Source: Monarcha castaneiventris obscurior
Lineage: Eukaryota > Chordata > Aves > Passeriformes > Monarchidae
Assembly: GCA_026261815.1 (NCBI GenBank)
Contig: JAMPIT010000493.1
Coordinates: 5,287,501 to 5,351,500, forward strand
Reading direction: 5' to 3'
DNA length: 64,000 nt
Part shown: positions 1-57,800 of the stretch, piece after piece
Position numbering within the stretch: the first letter of the stretch is position 1
How the letters are laid out: each line of letters begins with the position of its first letter
Translations under genes and position numbers: made by a program
The notes under the pieces: generated by a model
The model's database searches: none
What the model saw: the letters and a program-made list of their open reading frames with translations, nothing else
What the model was told of the DNA's origin: nothing

Positions 1-1775
1 CTGGGGCATTTTTCCCCTCTTTACCACAGGCCCATACAGAGCCCGCTCCCTTTGATATGCCAGCCCAAATCCAGAGTTAAGCCTGCCTAAAGCAATGGTT
101 TCAAACAAACCTTTCATCAGTTCTTCCCCCAGATCATATTTAAGGAAATAATAAAATTACAGTGCATTAAGCCTGAGAAATATTCTTAATCCCTTTTTGG
201 TTTTACACTCATAATGATCCCTAGCTTTTCCTTTCACATGTGCTAAATAGTTTGGGAAAGTAGCTAGGCCACTAAATTGCCATCCCTGGTTCCTTAATGA
301 TTAGGATTGTGTTCACATAGCTGGAATGATACTACTCTATAGATCCGTCCTTACAAAAACCCACTGAACATTTTAGCTTGAAATCATGGCACAAAACAGT
401 GATGTGATGTTAATCCAAATGCTCAACTCCAAATGTAATAGAAAGCCTAAAGTCCGTTCTATTTTAATGCTTGGGGTTTTGCCTACTGACAAGGTTTGTG
501 GAAGTAACAAAAAGTTTACATCATATATGAATATTCAGTAAAGAGTAGCTAATAGAAGATACTCTACAATGATGCATTCAGGAAAAGAAATCCATGTAAA
601 ATAGATTGTTTTCTAAACCAGATAAGTTTTTCTAGATGCCCTTTTGAAAGACAAATACAAATGTACTGCAGCGTGTGCAATAATACTCAAATCATTTTAA
701 ATACCTTCGGGGGGGTTTTATAGAATTTGACTTTTTTAAACAAAATGTACAAAATCCACAGGAATTCTGTAGAATGGTTATGTTGATAGAATTTTTTATA
801 TTTTTGTAGAAATCTATAGAGAAATTGTTAAAAAGTCTGCATAGCATCTCGGCAACAGAAGCAGCTCTTATCTACAAGTTTCTTTTCATAAACCTGGAGC
901 CAGGCCTGCTGTATTACAACACGTAGAGCGTAGTTTCATAGCCTGCATCCAGGTCGTGTTCAGGAGTCAGCAGCTGAGCTCAAGTTCCATGATATTGCAG
1001 TGCTATTACTGTCCAAGAACTGTACCCACACAAAACACCTCCCCCCAAAGCTCAGCCCCTGTCCTTGGTGAAGTAGTCACACGGCTCTCCAGCTCATTCA
1101 AGCACACCAGCACTTTACTACTGTGGATTTACTGTACGCAGGTGGGAGGAGGATATTTTGTTATTGCCGGTCTGACACAATGGGGGAAAAGAGATTGCAG
1201 ACGTGTCTGGAAAAATGTAAATTCCATTCTTGCAGCCCCTCACACATAGAAGTGATTTTTCATAACTTGGTTACAGGTTTGTACTGTAGATATTTTGGAG
1301 GAGGGCAAAGAAAACACTGTTTTTGACTTCTGTGGATTGCACTCAGCACTAGGTGTGTTCAAGGAGAAAATAAAAAAACAAACAAAAAAAAAGAAAACAA
1401 AAGCATTACCACTGTAAATTAGGCTATGCCCCAGTTTCTCCTTTTCTGCCCCTTTGGCTATAATAACCCATGTACACTATTACACGAGGTGACTAGAGTA
1501 GGCACAGTACCATTGCAATGTCCGTAACAACCTAGTATATATGATAGAACTTTGTATTTAATAGTTAATATATTGTTATACTGTATCAGGTATATAGGCC
1601 AAAATGAGGTCTTTTGGTCAGGGCAACAAAAGGTGGTACTCATGGGGAAAATTGGATTAAAATGTTCCTTTTTAAAAAAAAAAAAAAAGAAGACAAAAAC
1701 TGAGTGTAAATCTTTACAAATGACAAAACCAAATGTGTCCTATTAAAAGCTTTTGAAAAGAAAAAACAATTGTGC
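1..1775 (+). other. Probable 3' UTR end of an upstream plus-strand gene (CACNA1G by synteny)
   Basis: No coding exon is recognisable. The DNA is AT-rich with A and T runs, a style typical of a long vertebrate 3' UTR. It ends with an ATTAAA hexamer at 1742-1747, followed 35-55 nt later by a T- and GT-rich stretch (about 1781-1801), the arrangement of a polyadenylation site. Another AATAAA is at 1369-1374. In mammals CACNA1G lies upstream of ABCC3 in the same orientation, so this could be its 3' UTR. That assignment is inference only and the gene body is outside the window. Confidence 0.4.
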
Positions 1776-1801
1776 ATTTCCCTTTTTTTGTTGTTGTTGC
1801 T
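1742..1801 (+). terminator. Candidate polyadenylation site (ATTAAA plus T/GT-rich downstream element)
   Basis: ATTAAA at 1742-1747 is followed by an A-rich stretch and then by a T run and repeated GTT units at about 1781-1801. The spacing fits a cleavage site around 1760-1775. The downstream GTT repeats support a real signal, but isolated hexamers also occur by chance in AT-rich DNA. Confidence 0.4.
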
Positions 1802-2335
1802 GATGATAATCTATATCACTCCAGGCAGTCAAGTCTTCAGTCATGTTTTAATTGCGAACAGTTGGAGAAGGTATCAGATAGCAGTGGCAGCCAGAAGGCT
1901 GGAAGGATGATTGGGAAATGCCAGCCCTTCGTGAAGCAATCTGATGTGACCACAAGCAAATCTGGCCCCGGACACTGCCCAGGGTGTGCAGAGTGACCAG
2001 CAAGACCATTGGCTGTGCCCTCGTGGATCCTTCTATCCTGGCAAGAACAGCTCTGTGCAAGGCTTGAGGGTGTCAGGACTGCAGCGGAGAGAGCTGCAGC
2101 CAGTGGGGAGAAAGGACTGAGGAGAAGGGGCAGATCTGATCTGTCCGTGAAGAGGAAGGTGCTGGACTTTTCCACTCATTCACACCTTTGGAATTTCCAG
2201 CCTGAAATCCAGCAGCATCTCCTGCTGTCATTTAACTCCAAGGAGTTAAATGCAGGAGCTGGTGGGGATGGCACTGCCTGGGGGCTGAAGGGCAGCAGGG
2301 GCTCGGAGCTCAAGTACTGCTTAGTAGCACCAGAA
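1802..2335. other. Intergenic DNA, nothing recognised
   Basis: Single-copy-looking DNA between the putative upstream 3' UTR and the first CR1 fragment. I see no splice-bounded exon, no RNA gene and no clear repeat. The open frames on both strands do not resemble a known protein. Confidence 0.5.
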
Positions 2336-2645
2336 ACATTTCATAGAAGCACAGAATGGTTTGAATTGGGAGAGACCTTAAAGCTCATCCAGTTCCATCC
2401 CCCTGCCACAGGCAGGGAAACCTTCCACTATCCCAGATTGCTCCAAGCTCCATCCAACCTGGCCTTGGGCACTTCCAGGGATGGGGCAGCCACAGCTTCT
2501 CTGGGCACCCTGTGCCAGGGCCTGCCCACCCTCACAGGGAAGAATTTCTCCCTGCTGTCTAAACTAAACCTGCCCTCCTTCTGTTTGAAGCCATTCCCCC
2601 TTTTGTCCTGTCACTGCAGGACCTTGTTAAAAGGCTCTTCAGGCG
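2336..2645 (-). mobile_element. CR1 LINE 3'-end fragment (reverse orientation)
   Basis: Starts with the reverse complement of the CR1 3' terminus, a 'cacagaatggtttgaattgg' segment followed by 'gagaccttaaagctcatcca'. It continues through the characteristic 'ccaacctggccttgggcact' stretch and ends in 'ccttttgtcctgtcactgca'. This is a standard 5'-truncated avian CR1. A 216-codon open frame at 2009-2659 runs across it and is not a gene. Confidence 0.9.
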
Positions 2646-3789
2646 TTTTTAGTGAATGACCTGTGTAGCTCCTAACATGAAATCTCTCCCCTGGGGAGCA
2701 GCCACTGCAGGGAGGAACCAGGCACTGGCACTCTGCAGCCCTGCTCCTCACTGCCTGGAATGATCTGATTGCTCTGCAGCAGGAGGGACTCTAAATTGAC
2801 ACTCATACCAGTTTTGCTGTCTAGAGGATGTTTTGATAAAGTCAACTCTCAGTAGAAAACAGCAGGAAGGATTGTAGTCTTTAAAGAGAGGGAAAATGTG
2901 GATCTGTTCAAAATCCCATGCAAATCCACAGGACTCCAGGTGAGCTCTGTGATATGACTGTGTTGTCCAGGCTGCGGGGCCAACCCCACCAGGCTGGAAC
3001 CACTGAAATGCCTTCCCAGCCCTCCAAGGCTGGAGGATCCATAAGGCATTCAGGTAAGCTGGGCTGAGCCAAGGAAGCAGAGCTTCTCACAGGCTCAAGC
3101 ACTTCACACCTCTCTGCTCTCAGGTGAGTTCAGTTCCTTATGAGCAACAGCAAATCACTCCCTTTCCAACACTGGATTTCAGAGGAGCTTGGGAGAGGGC
3201 TTGTTTCTCTTCTCTGTTTTGTGAGTGTTCCTGTATGAAGCTCTCCTGCTGAGTTTTGCTGCGATTTTCAAAAGCTCTAACCCAGGCTGGCTGCTTGTGG
3301 ATGTGCTCTCAATTTCTTGAGCTTGGGTATGGCATTTTGTTATTCCATTTGTTGAGTAATTGGGATGCCACATGGAACCAGGTTGCTGTCTATGTAATGG
3401 TAGCTATGCCTAGGGAAGCGGCACTTTGAATTTGATTTATTTCTTATTTCAGACAGGTGACCATGTCCTGCTTCAGCAGAGCAGTGTCCCACTGTGTGCA
3501 CACCGCATCCCTCAGTCAGAGCTCTGCTAAGCCCTTCAAGATGATAAATAGAAAAGGCCTGTTTGTACCTTCTGTATTTCAGGTGTTCTAGAGATACAAA
3601 CTGAGACATAGAAACACATCTTAGATGCGACCTGCACTAGAATCCCCCCAAAATAAGGTAGAAAAAAGCAATTTTAAGAGATGGCTCCCTTTATCACCAC
3701 CAGCACTGTGTAAGGGACCCGCTGTGACCAGCTGACAGCAGGGAGGATCCTGCAGAGTAAAGGGTTAAGGCCAGGGAAGTTTTGGGGGA
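2646..3789. other. Intergenic DNA, nothing recognised
   Basis: No exon, RNA gene or clear repeat was recognised between the first CR1 copy and the CpG-rich patch. Open frames here are short and match nothing I know. Confidence 0.5.
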
Positions 3790-4060
3790 AGCAAGCCCCA
3801 TTGCACGAAGGTGGGCGAGGGTCCGATGCCGGCGGTGTCCCACGGGCACGGCAGCAGCGCCGGGCGCGCCCCGAGTGCGGCGTTCTGCTCCCACCTAGTG
3901 GGCGTGGGGCGAGGGGTCGTGCGAGCTGCCCCCCTTACTGGGGCTGGGATCCCCCATTGCCGGGGCTGGGACTCCCTGGCTCAGCAGCACCTTCTGCCGC
4001 CCATCAGGTGCTGTGCTCCCGGCTCGGTGCTGCAGGCACAGCGCAGGGTCGGTGTGTCTG
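3790..4060. promoter_or_regulatory. Isolated CpG-rich patch upstream of ABCC3
   Basis: GC- and CpG-rich DNA (for example 'ccgatgccggcggtgtccca' and 'gcgccgggcgcgccccgagt') stands out from the AT-richer DNA on both sides and lies about 6 kb upstream of the ABCC3 start codon. It directly abuts a CR1 copy at 4065. It could be an alternative or distal promoter, an enhancer, a small CpG island for an unannotated RNA, or relic repeat sequence. No exon was recognised in it. Confidence 0.35.
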
Positions 4061-4064
4061 TGGC

Positions 4065-4655
4065 ATCGCAGAACCGTTCAGGTTGGAAAAGCCCTCTAAC
4101 ATCACTGACTTAACCTGGCACTGCCACCCCCACCACTAAACCATGTCCCCAAGTGGCACATCTATGTGTCTTTCAGATACCTCCAGGGATGGTGACTCCA
4201 CTTTTCCTGTTCCAGTGCATTAGCACCCTTTCAGTAACGATGCCTTAGCTAAGATCCAATCTAAACCTCCCTGGAACAAGTTGAGGCCATTTCCTCTCGT
4301 TCTTATGCTTGTTACCAGGAGAAGAGACTAACCCCCACCTGGCTGCACCCTCCTGTCAGGGAGTTGTAGAGAGTGAAAATGTTCCTCCTGAACCCCCTTT
4401 TCTCCAGGCTGAGCTCCCACAACTCTCTCAGCTGCTCCATATCAGACTTGTGCTCCAGACACTTCCCCAAGTCCGTTCCCTTCTCTGGACACCCTCCCAC
4501 TGAGGGGTGCCTCAATGTCTTTCATGTAGTGAGGGGCCCAAAAGTGACCCCAGAATTCGAGGTGTAGCCTCAGCAGCACTCAGTACAGGGTCACTGCCAT
4601 GGTCCTGCTGGCCACACTGCTGCTCACACAAGCCGGATTTAACCTTCTTGGCCAA
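4065..4655 (-). mobile_element. CR1 LINE fragment, about 590 bp (reverse orientation)
   Basis: Begins with a degenerate CR1 3' end ('cagaaccgttcaggttggaa') and continues through recognisable CR1 segments, including 'aggccatttcctctcgttct', 'tttctccaggctgagctccc' and 'gtcctgctggccacactgct'. It is the longest CR1 piece in the window and is diverged and 5'-truncated. Open frames on both strands here are repeat sequence, not host genes. Confidence 0.88.
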
Positions 4656-7600
4656 ATAGTTTCTAATTCTGAGGGGATTTTCAATCACTGAATTTATAAA
4701 AATCTCAATTATGGGAGGAGGAGAAGGAAGGATTTCTCCCACTGTAGCAGAGCTGTGTGCTTGGTGCTGTGGGAGCTGCTCAAAGCCACCATGCCCCTCA
4801 CACCCACTGGCATTGCTGCTCCCCGGCTTGTGCAAAACCCAGGGAGACAACGACCTATCCAGGGACAATCATGGGGCTCTCTGGCATCTCAGAGGCTGTG
4901 GCAGCACCCAAGAAGAGTGCTTATCCCTGCACATCCTTTTAAGCACACGTACAGCACAGGGCAGGGTCCCCTGCGGGGCTGTGCACTCACAGCAGCTCCG
5001 GTCCATCCACAGCCTGTGAGCTCCAGAGGGCTGTTTAACCTCCGCTCGGGCCAGCGTGCGGGGAGGAGGAGGAGGAGAAGGATCAATCCCGTCCTGTGCC
5101 ATCGCACAGGGGTTGGGGATTCGCCGGCGCAGGCTGAGTGCCTGTCACTAGATGGCAATGCCACGAAGTGGGAAGTTCAGCTGGGAGATCTGTGAGCACG
5201 AGCTTAGGCTGCACCTGAGGTCCCTGAAACCTGCTGTTCCTGTTTGCTTTGGTGTGGTCATCAGCGAGAGCCTCGCTGGTATTTTCACGATTGAGGGTGA
5301 TTGGACCTTGAGTTGTTTTTTACATGTTGTATTCAATGCTTTCAAGGGGAGCTTTAGTTACATTTGCAACACACTACTATAATCCTGCAGCATCCTCTGG
5401 TGTTTTCTATTGTTGCTTGAGTCCCTGGGTGCCATAATTGGCAAGCTTTCAGAGGTCCTGAATAGATTATCTTTCCATATCTATTTAATACTATAAATAA
5501 TGCAGCCAAAGACCCCGGCAGCTCCAGCTGGAAAAGGATGGCTAAACCACTTAATTACTTACTGTGCTAACAGTTATTTTGTGGAAACAGAAAACAGAAT
5601 CCAGCTGTTTTGGGGAAAACCAGGAAGAAGTGAGCATAGGAGTCATTCTACAAAGAATACACATTGACGTGGACAGCATGTGCCATGCTGACACCTGCAA
5701 AGGCAGCACAGAACTGCTCTGCCACGTGCCACCAGCTCAGTGTGGCCAAGGGCTGGTGACAACTCCACGTTTGTTCAAACAAAGCAGGACCAGGTGTCTG
5801 TATTTATGCAACCACTGTGTGCCCATTTTGTGGTGAAATCCCAAACAGCTTGAGCCCATTAAAAGTAGGAGGGGTTTGTAGGGTGGCCGAGTGGGTGGGG
5901 GAGAGGATAAGCTGTGACAGTTGTGTCAGGGGCTGAAGTAGAATAGTTTGGGTCTTAGCTCCAGAAGGCCCAAGTGCCATGTGCTCCTTGTCTGTGGCTG
6001 TTTGTCCATCATTCTGAGCTCCACCTGCAGCCAAGCCACCCACAAGCCACGCTGTGTTACACCTGCCATGGCTTCTGCTAACCTCTGTAGGCACCTGAGA
6101 GCAGGTCTGTGGGATTATCTAACAGGTAAGAGAGATACCCAGTGCATTTAAAGTTCAGCTCCTCACAGCTGTAGCAGCTCCAGGATCACTTTGGGGTGAT
6201 CTTGGCAGTTCTCAGCATGTCTAGATTCTTCTCCTTCTCATTGCTCTCAGTATGAAGTGCGGGAGCACTCATGGAACAGGGGAGGTTGGTATTACACACG
6301 GTGTCCTGGAGGAGTCATACAAACACCATTTTCTCCTTTCACAGAGACTTGATGAACTATGTGACCCCCACCTCAGCCCACCTCAGCCTGCAGCATGATC
6401 GGCCTCACAGAGCAGCTCTAGGCCAAATGCAGTGTGGACCCAAGTTCCCTGTGCTGGCTTTCCAGGGAATTGCCACCTCTGCACTTTCAGTCAGGGACTC
6501 TTGCCTTCCACTCCTACAAAGCCATGTAGCTGAAATGTGCCTAAAAGCAGTGCAGTGAGTAAAAACTGGGGCTGCAAATTCCCAGCCCCCTCCCTCATCT
6601 GTTTTATCATGGGACTTCTAAACTGTTCATTGCATGTTCCAGAAATGAGGAAAATAAATTATTTCCTGCAAGAAGGGAGTTGCACGTGTTTGCAACAGCA
6701 TTGAGAAGAAAGCCCAAGTCTGCTACTACTCTTTCAGTGTTGGCTTTAAGCAGTTTGTTACAAGTTCCCATCTTATGCATGTTAAAACAAGGTGTCCCCC
6801 CTTTTTTTTTTATGAATTAAATGTATAGGGTCTTGCTGTAAATGCACCCTCTTTGGCAGGCTCTTTTTCTTACCATCCATAAAATGTGACACCTCTTTGA
6901 GTCTTGGAAAGGAAGCTGAGCCTCTGCTGTTCCAAGCAGAGAAAGAAGGTGATATTTATAGTAAACTAACCCTAAAACTGCAACTTCCAGAGCTGCACAT
7001 GCTCAAGCCATCCCCAGCCCTCAGCTCTGAATGTGCTTCTTTATACAGATCTCTTCAGGAGTCAACCACACTTCATCCTGCTGTTAATGCTTTGAGAATT
7101 AACATGAGGTGTGACATGGAAAGCAGCCTGCCTCATACCTGGCACTGTGCTTACACAAACAGCTTCTCCCTCACGTTACCTCCTGTCCTGCCCCAGTCAA
7201 TCGCTCTAGTTGGTATCAAGGCTCTGCTGCATGGCCCGGGTGTGCCTGGATGTGCTTCCTGATTGCTTTGGCTTGACCTGCTCAAGGTGTTAGCAGGTGA
7301 AAAGTCCCTTACTGTGCAGCTGGCATGAAAAAGAAGATTCAAATACATTATTGCTGAATGGATCCAGATCAAATCTTGCCACTCCCCAGAATAAAGAATA
7401 AATATCCAGTGAAAGAAGGGGAGTTCATGACTCCCTGACATTTGCACCAAAGGTGACATTTCATTTTCCTGCAGAGCCAGCCTGCATTTGGGGAAACATC
7501 ACAGGAGTCATGACACATTCTAGGTACCTCCACCTCTGTTCCCATCATTAAAAGGAAGCAGGACAAAAGTGAGCTGCCCATGATAGTGCTTCAGGCTCTG

Positions 7601-8824
7601 CTTTGCACCAGTTTCAGTAGAATCTTTTACCATGGCCCTTCCCAGGAGCTTTTAAGCTTCCCCCTCCATCTTGTCTGTCTGAGAATTTAATACTTCCTTA
7701 ATTCCTGCCTTTGATTTTTCCCTCTCAGCTTGTTTGTTTTGCCAGACAGCACATGGAAGTCCGTGCAAAACCAGTGCAAGCCACAGTATCTGCTGTGAGG
7801 TCCAGGCTGCCCAGTGGCTCCCCTCAAGCTCAGCAGGGATGCAGGGGGAGCCGGCACCCCACGTGGCACCCACTCATTGCTACCATCCCTCTTTAATGGC
7901 ATGAACTGCTACTGACAGCAGAAGCTGTCCACCATTAATTAGGAGCATGAAACAAGTGGCAGAATTATTTTGGGCTCCTTACTTTAGGGTCTTGTGAGAT
8001 CAAGGGAAATACCCTAATTCAGGACCTTCCTCTATGGATATGGTGGAAAAAACAAGAGGTTCAATAGAACCACCAAAGTCAGTAATTTAATCAGGAATTG
8101 ATTCACATGTCAATTGGACTGTGTAGCACAGTGATAAAATAAACCTCTCCCCTCCTGTACACACAGCCTACAGTAGCTGTTTGTGACATGCCTCTGTACC
8201 TGTGACATCTCATAATGTCAGAGCTGGTCTTAATTTTGAGCACATTCTCAAACTTCACCAAATCCTGCTCCTTGGTGCAAGAAACCCAGGGGAGTATGTC
8301 CATGTGTCAGGAGACATCAAATTCTCAGCACTTCTCTTGAAGTGGCTGCTCTCACAGGTTGTTGCAGGAGAGGAGATTTAAAGAGCCATAAAGGAGTAAC
8401 TCCCAGCTATTTCTGAGTTTTCTTAAAACTTTTATTGCAGTGCAATTTCCACTGAACAAAAGTTTTGCCGTAAGACTTGCAAAACCAACCCACTGTGTCC
8501 TTAGAAGATCTCGCTCACCTAGTTGGCGAGGGCTTCTCTAGTGTTTCCTCCAGAGGGCTGCAACGTGATTGTGTTGATTAGCCTGGCTCAGTCTGACATT
8601 TCAGATCTTGTAAGCAATCACCCGAGAACCTTATCTTGGGCAAGAGCTTATCTTCCCACACTAATGAGAACAGCACACCTTTAGCCAGGTTATAGTAAAT
8701 GTCTAAAGTAAATTCTCAGCAGAGCTTATGGCTTTCTCTGATAGTACTTTGGGTGGGAAATAGTCTCAGTATCTCCATAAAAGATTAGCAGAATACCTTT
8801 TTTAGGGATGACATATTTTTGGGA
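4656..8824. other. Intergenic DNA, no gene recognised
   Basis: About 4.2 kb with no splice-bounded coding exon that I recognise on either strand. A small GC-rich spot at about 5040-5130 includes a short GGA run. An A-box-like tRNA motif near 5883 lacks a B box and is not a tRNA gene. The open frames (up to 121 codons) resemble no known protein. Confidence 0.5.
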
Positions 8825-9060
8825 CACAGCAGCACTGCCCTTCCCTGAGGCACTGGAACAGGTTGCCCAGAGAAGCTGTGGATGCCCCATCCCTGGAAGT
8901 GTGCAGCACCAGGGGTTCTAAGCAACCTGATCAAATGGGTGGCATCCCTACCCACAGCAGGGGGTTGGAACTAGATCAGGTTTAAGCTCCCTTCCAACTC
9001 AAACCATTCTGTGATTCTCTGATTTATGTTTCTATGATTCTCTGATTTATGATTCTATTC
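8825..9060 (+). mobile_element. CR1 LINE 3'-end fragment (forward orientation)
   Basis: Contains the CR1 signature order: 'ggttgcccagagaagctgtg', then 'gccccatccctggaagtgtg', then 'cccttccaactcaaaccatt'. It ends in a degenerate terminal short repeat of 'ttctgtgattctctgattta' type at 9008-9056. The terminal octamer-like repeats mark the genuine CR1 3' end, so orientation is clear. Confidence 0.92.
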
Positions 9061-9654
9061 TACTCCTTTTTGTTCTGGTGAACATTTTTGACCACACCCT
9101 TCTATCAGAGGGTTCCTCATGTTACAGCAAGGAAAGAAACTCAGACTCTTAAAATATTGATTTGTGGCAGCAGGGTTACTTTGCGTGAGATAACGTTAAT
9201 TGAACCAGATGCTGCAGCAAGTGGGTGAACAAATAGCAGGTGTTGGAAAGTCAGTAATACTATAGAAGTCCTAATAAAGAGGAAAGCAAACAGCGCTTCT
9301 ACATCATGGGGAGGTGAAATCCAGATTGTCTCCAAGGTGCTACACTACGAAACCTATTAGTTACACATAATCACAAAAAAATATCGACTTTTGAAAATGG
9401 ATCCATGACATGGGTTTGATCATGTCTACAGCAGAAGCAATCAACATCAAGAAAGCCTGAAGATGGATGGAGAAGCGATGTGATGCTCACTTAAGTCCTG
9501 TTGGGGAAATCACACTCCACAGCGCTCTGAACTGGAGACAAGAAGCCTCTCCATGATGTTAACATTAGCCTGAGTGGTCTGGATGGATGGACACGTTAAG
9601 CCCAAAGCCAGCAGGCAGCCTAGCTCTGCACACTCCTCAGCACACCCTTCACTT
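9061..9654. other. Intergenic DNA between two opposed CR1 copies
   Basis: About 600 bp with no recognised exon or RNA gene, flanked on the left by a forward CR1 and on the right by a reverse CR1, so the two copies are tail to tail. It lies 0.3-0.8 kb upstream of the ABCC3 CpG island and could hold upstream regulatory sites, but none is identifiable by eye. Confidence 0.45.
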
Positions 9655-9860
9655 CAATCATAGAATGATTTCGCTTGGAAAGGACCTTAAAATCATGTCG
9701 TTCCAACCCTCTGCCATGGGCAGAGATGCCACTCAACAGACCAAGTTGCTCAGGGCCTCGTCCAACCTGGCCTTGAACACTTACAGGGATGGGGGTTTCC
9801 ATCGTTTCTCGACGCGTGGGTACCACCAAATCCCCCCCTCCATGAGCAGGGGTGTGGCTG
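9655..9860 (-). mobile_element. CR1 LINE 3'-end fragment (reverse orientation)
   Basis: Opens with 'aatcatagaatgatttcgct', then 'ggaaaggaccttaaaatcat' and 'gtccaacctggccttgaaca', the reverse complement of the CR1 3' end. It stops within tens of bases of the GC-rich ABCC3 promoter island, and about 300 bp upstream of the start codon. Confidence 0.9.
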
Positions 9861-10159
9861 CCTCACGCTGAGCTGGGGGGCTGGAATATCACCCACGGTG
9901 CGAGGTGCCCGGGCTCAGGAGCACAGCGAGTCCAGCCCCTCCTCAGAGCGGGCTCGGCCGCCGCCCAGGGCAGCCCTCGGCCCGCCTGTGGGGCCCCTGT
10001 CGGCCCGAGGGGGCGGTGCGGGCTCCTCCCGCCGCCCGCGGTGAGGGTGGGACGGGGCGCGCCGGCCCCGCCGCCCCCGCCCCCGGCCCGCCCAGCGCTG
10101 AGGGCCCGGCTCCCACCCCCGCCCGGGGCCGGCAGCAGCGCTGTGCCCCTGCCGCTGTC

Positions 10160-56777
<46,618 letters not shown>

Positions 56778-57100
56778 AGAGAAGACCCCTTGGGGTTTTG
56801 GTTTGGTGTTTTTTTAATATTACTGACTTGCCACAAAAGTGACTTGTGAATGTACTGTAATTTACAAAACAGTTTTTGTAGTAGACTCAGCTTGTTATAT
56901 GTGAACAAAGTATTTTACAGTAATAAGGACCAAAAAGTGAATTTTGTATTTTTAAATATTTTCTATATACATAAAGTATTTTATTATATGCTTTTTTCCC
57001 AAAGAATGACCAACATTCTGCCAAGAAAATGTATGTACCACAGGGCAATTGTGTACTGCATTCAGGTTTGTAATTAGTAAATTATATCAATGGTACAAAA
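56778..57100 (+). other. ABCC3: Putative ABCC3 3' UTR
   Basis: AT-rich DNA after the stop codon without a canonical AATAAA. A variant AGTAAA at 57076-57081 is followed by a GT/T-rich element, giving an estimated UTR of about 0.3 kb. The end is inferred from motifs only; use of a further site downstream is possible. Confidence 0.55.
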
Positions 57101-57123
57101 TACGCCTGATTTGTGTGTTTTCT
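57076..57123 (+). terminator. ABCC3: Candidate ABCC3 poly(A) signal (AGTAAA plus GT-rich element)
   Basis: AGTAAA, a known weaker variant hexamer, at 57076-57081. It is followed at about 57107-57123 by 'tgatttgtgtgttttct', a good downstream element at the expected distance. No AATAAA or ATTAAA was seen between the stop codon and this point. Confidence 0.5.
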
Positions 57124-57794
57124 GCATAAGGATTAGTAGGATTTGAAGTGGAAAGACAGGCCCAATTAAGCTGTGACTCAGCTGAATAACAGTGAAATGC
57201 TGTGTAATCTCTGAGTGGTTCCAACCTGTTCCTTTCAGTATTTCCCCCAGGACAAGGGAGTCCTGGGACCTTTGGGATCCCTGTCCAGGGCAACTTCGGC
57301 ATTATAAAATTCCTCTTCAGCCTAAGAAGTAACATGTATTTAAAGTTAAACCTACAAATGGCTTCACAGAAAACATTAACTACACAGGTTTTTCCAGTTC
57401 AGTAGCCCCACACAAGCCCACAGGGACACAACTGGACTAGAAATATCAGAACTTTGCTGTATGTCTTTGGGTAGGAAGTCACTATGAGTAAGTCTCCACT
57501 TAAACTGAACGTGCATGCAGAGCAGGTGTGTATTTAGTTTATCTTGTTCAACACTTAATCACCTGAAATAATGGGTGATTTGTTTTACAGGAATAATTAT
57601 CTATTTTATTATTGATAACCAGGCCTCCTCAGATAAAAGGAGGCCTGTGTTCAAACAGCATTTGCTGCTAGAATCTGATAGAACCTCTTTTGCTTTAGTT
57701 GTTTGCATCTTACACTAAGCACTCCAGAAAACCACCCAGCAATGTTTTACCAGAAGGAAAGCACAGAAAAACTTTGAGAAGACAAAAATAATAA
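57124..57794. other. Gap between the convergent ABCC3 and ANKRD40 3' ends
   Basis: No exon recognised on either strand. If the proposed poly(A) sites are right this is the short spacer between two converging transcripts. A small inverted repeat (CAGGCCTCCT...AGGAGGCCTG, about 57622-57648) lies in it and could form a hairpin. Confidence 0.45.
57622..57648. repeat. Perfect 10-bp inverted repeat (hairpin) in the convergent spacer
   Basis: CAGGCCTCCT is followed, after a short AGATAAA spacer, by AGGAGGCCTG, its exact reverse complement. The stem is GC-rich with a seven-base loop. It lies between the inferred 3' ends of ABCC3 and ANKRD40. Confidence 0.8.
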
Positions 57795-57800
57795 TTTATT
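57795..57800 (-). terminator. ANKRD40: Candidate distal ANKRD40 poly(A) signal (AATAAA on minus strand)
   Basis: The plus strand reads TTTATT. On the minus strand AATAAA is followed by a T-rich and TGTG-containing stretch (about 57735-57785), a plausible downstream element. Use of this site would give a 3' UTR of about 2.1 kb. Other minus-strand AATAAA hexamers lie at 57853-57858, 58810-58815, 58946-58951, 59355-59360, 59382-59387 and 59826-59831, so the true end is undecided. Confidence 0.4.

Noticed and set aside
2009..2659. 216-codon open frame on the plus strand
   Set aside because: Its second half is a reverse CR1 fragment and the first half resembles no protein; no splice or promoter context.
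5877..5960. tRNA-like start with A-box motif TGGCCGAGTGG
   Set aside because: No B box (GGTTCGANNCC), no cloverleaf and no terminator; probably chance.
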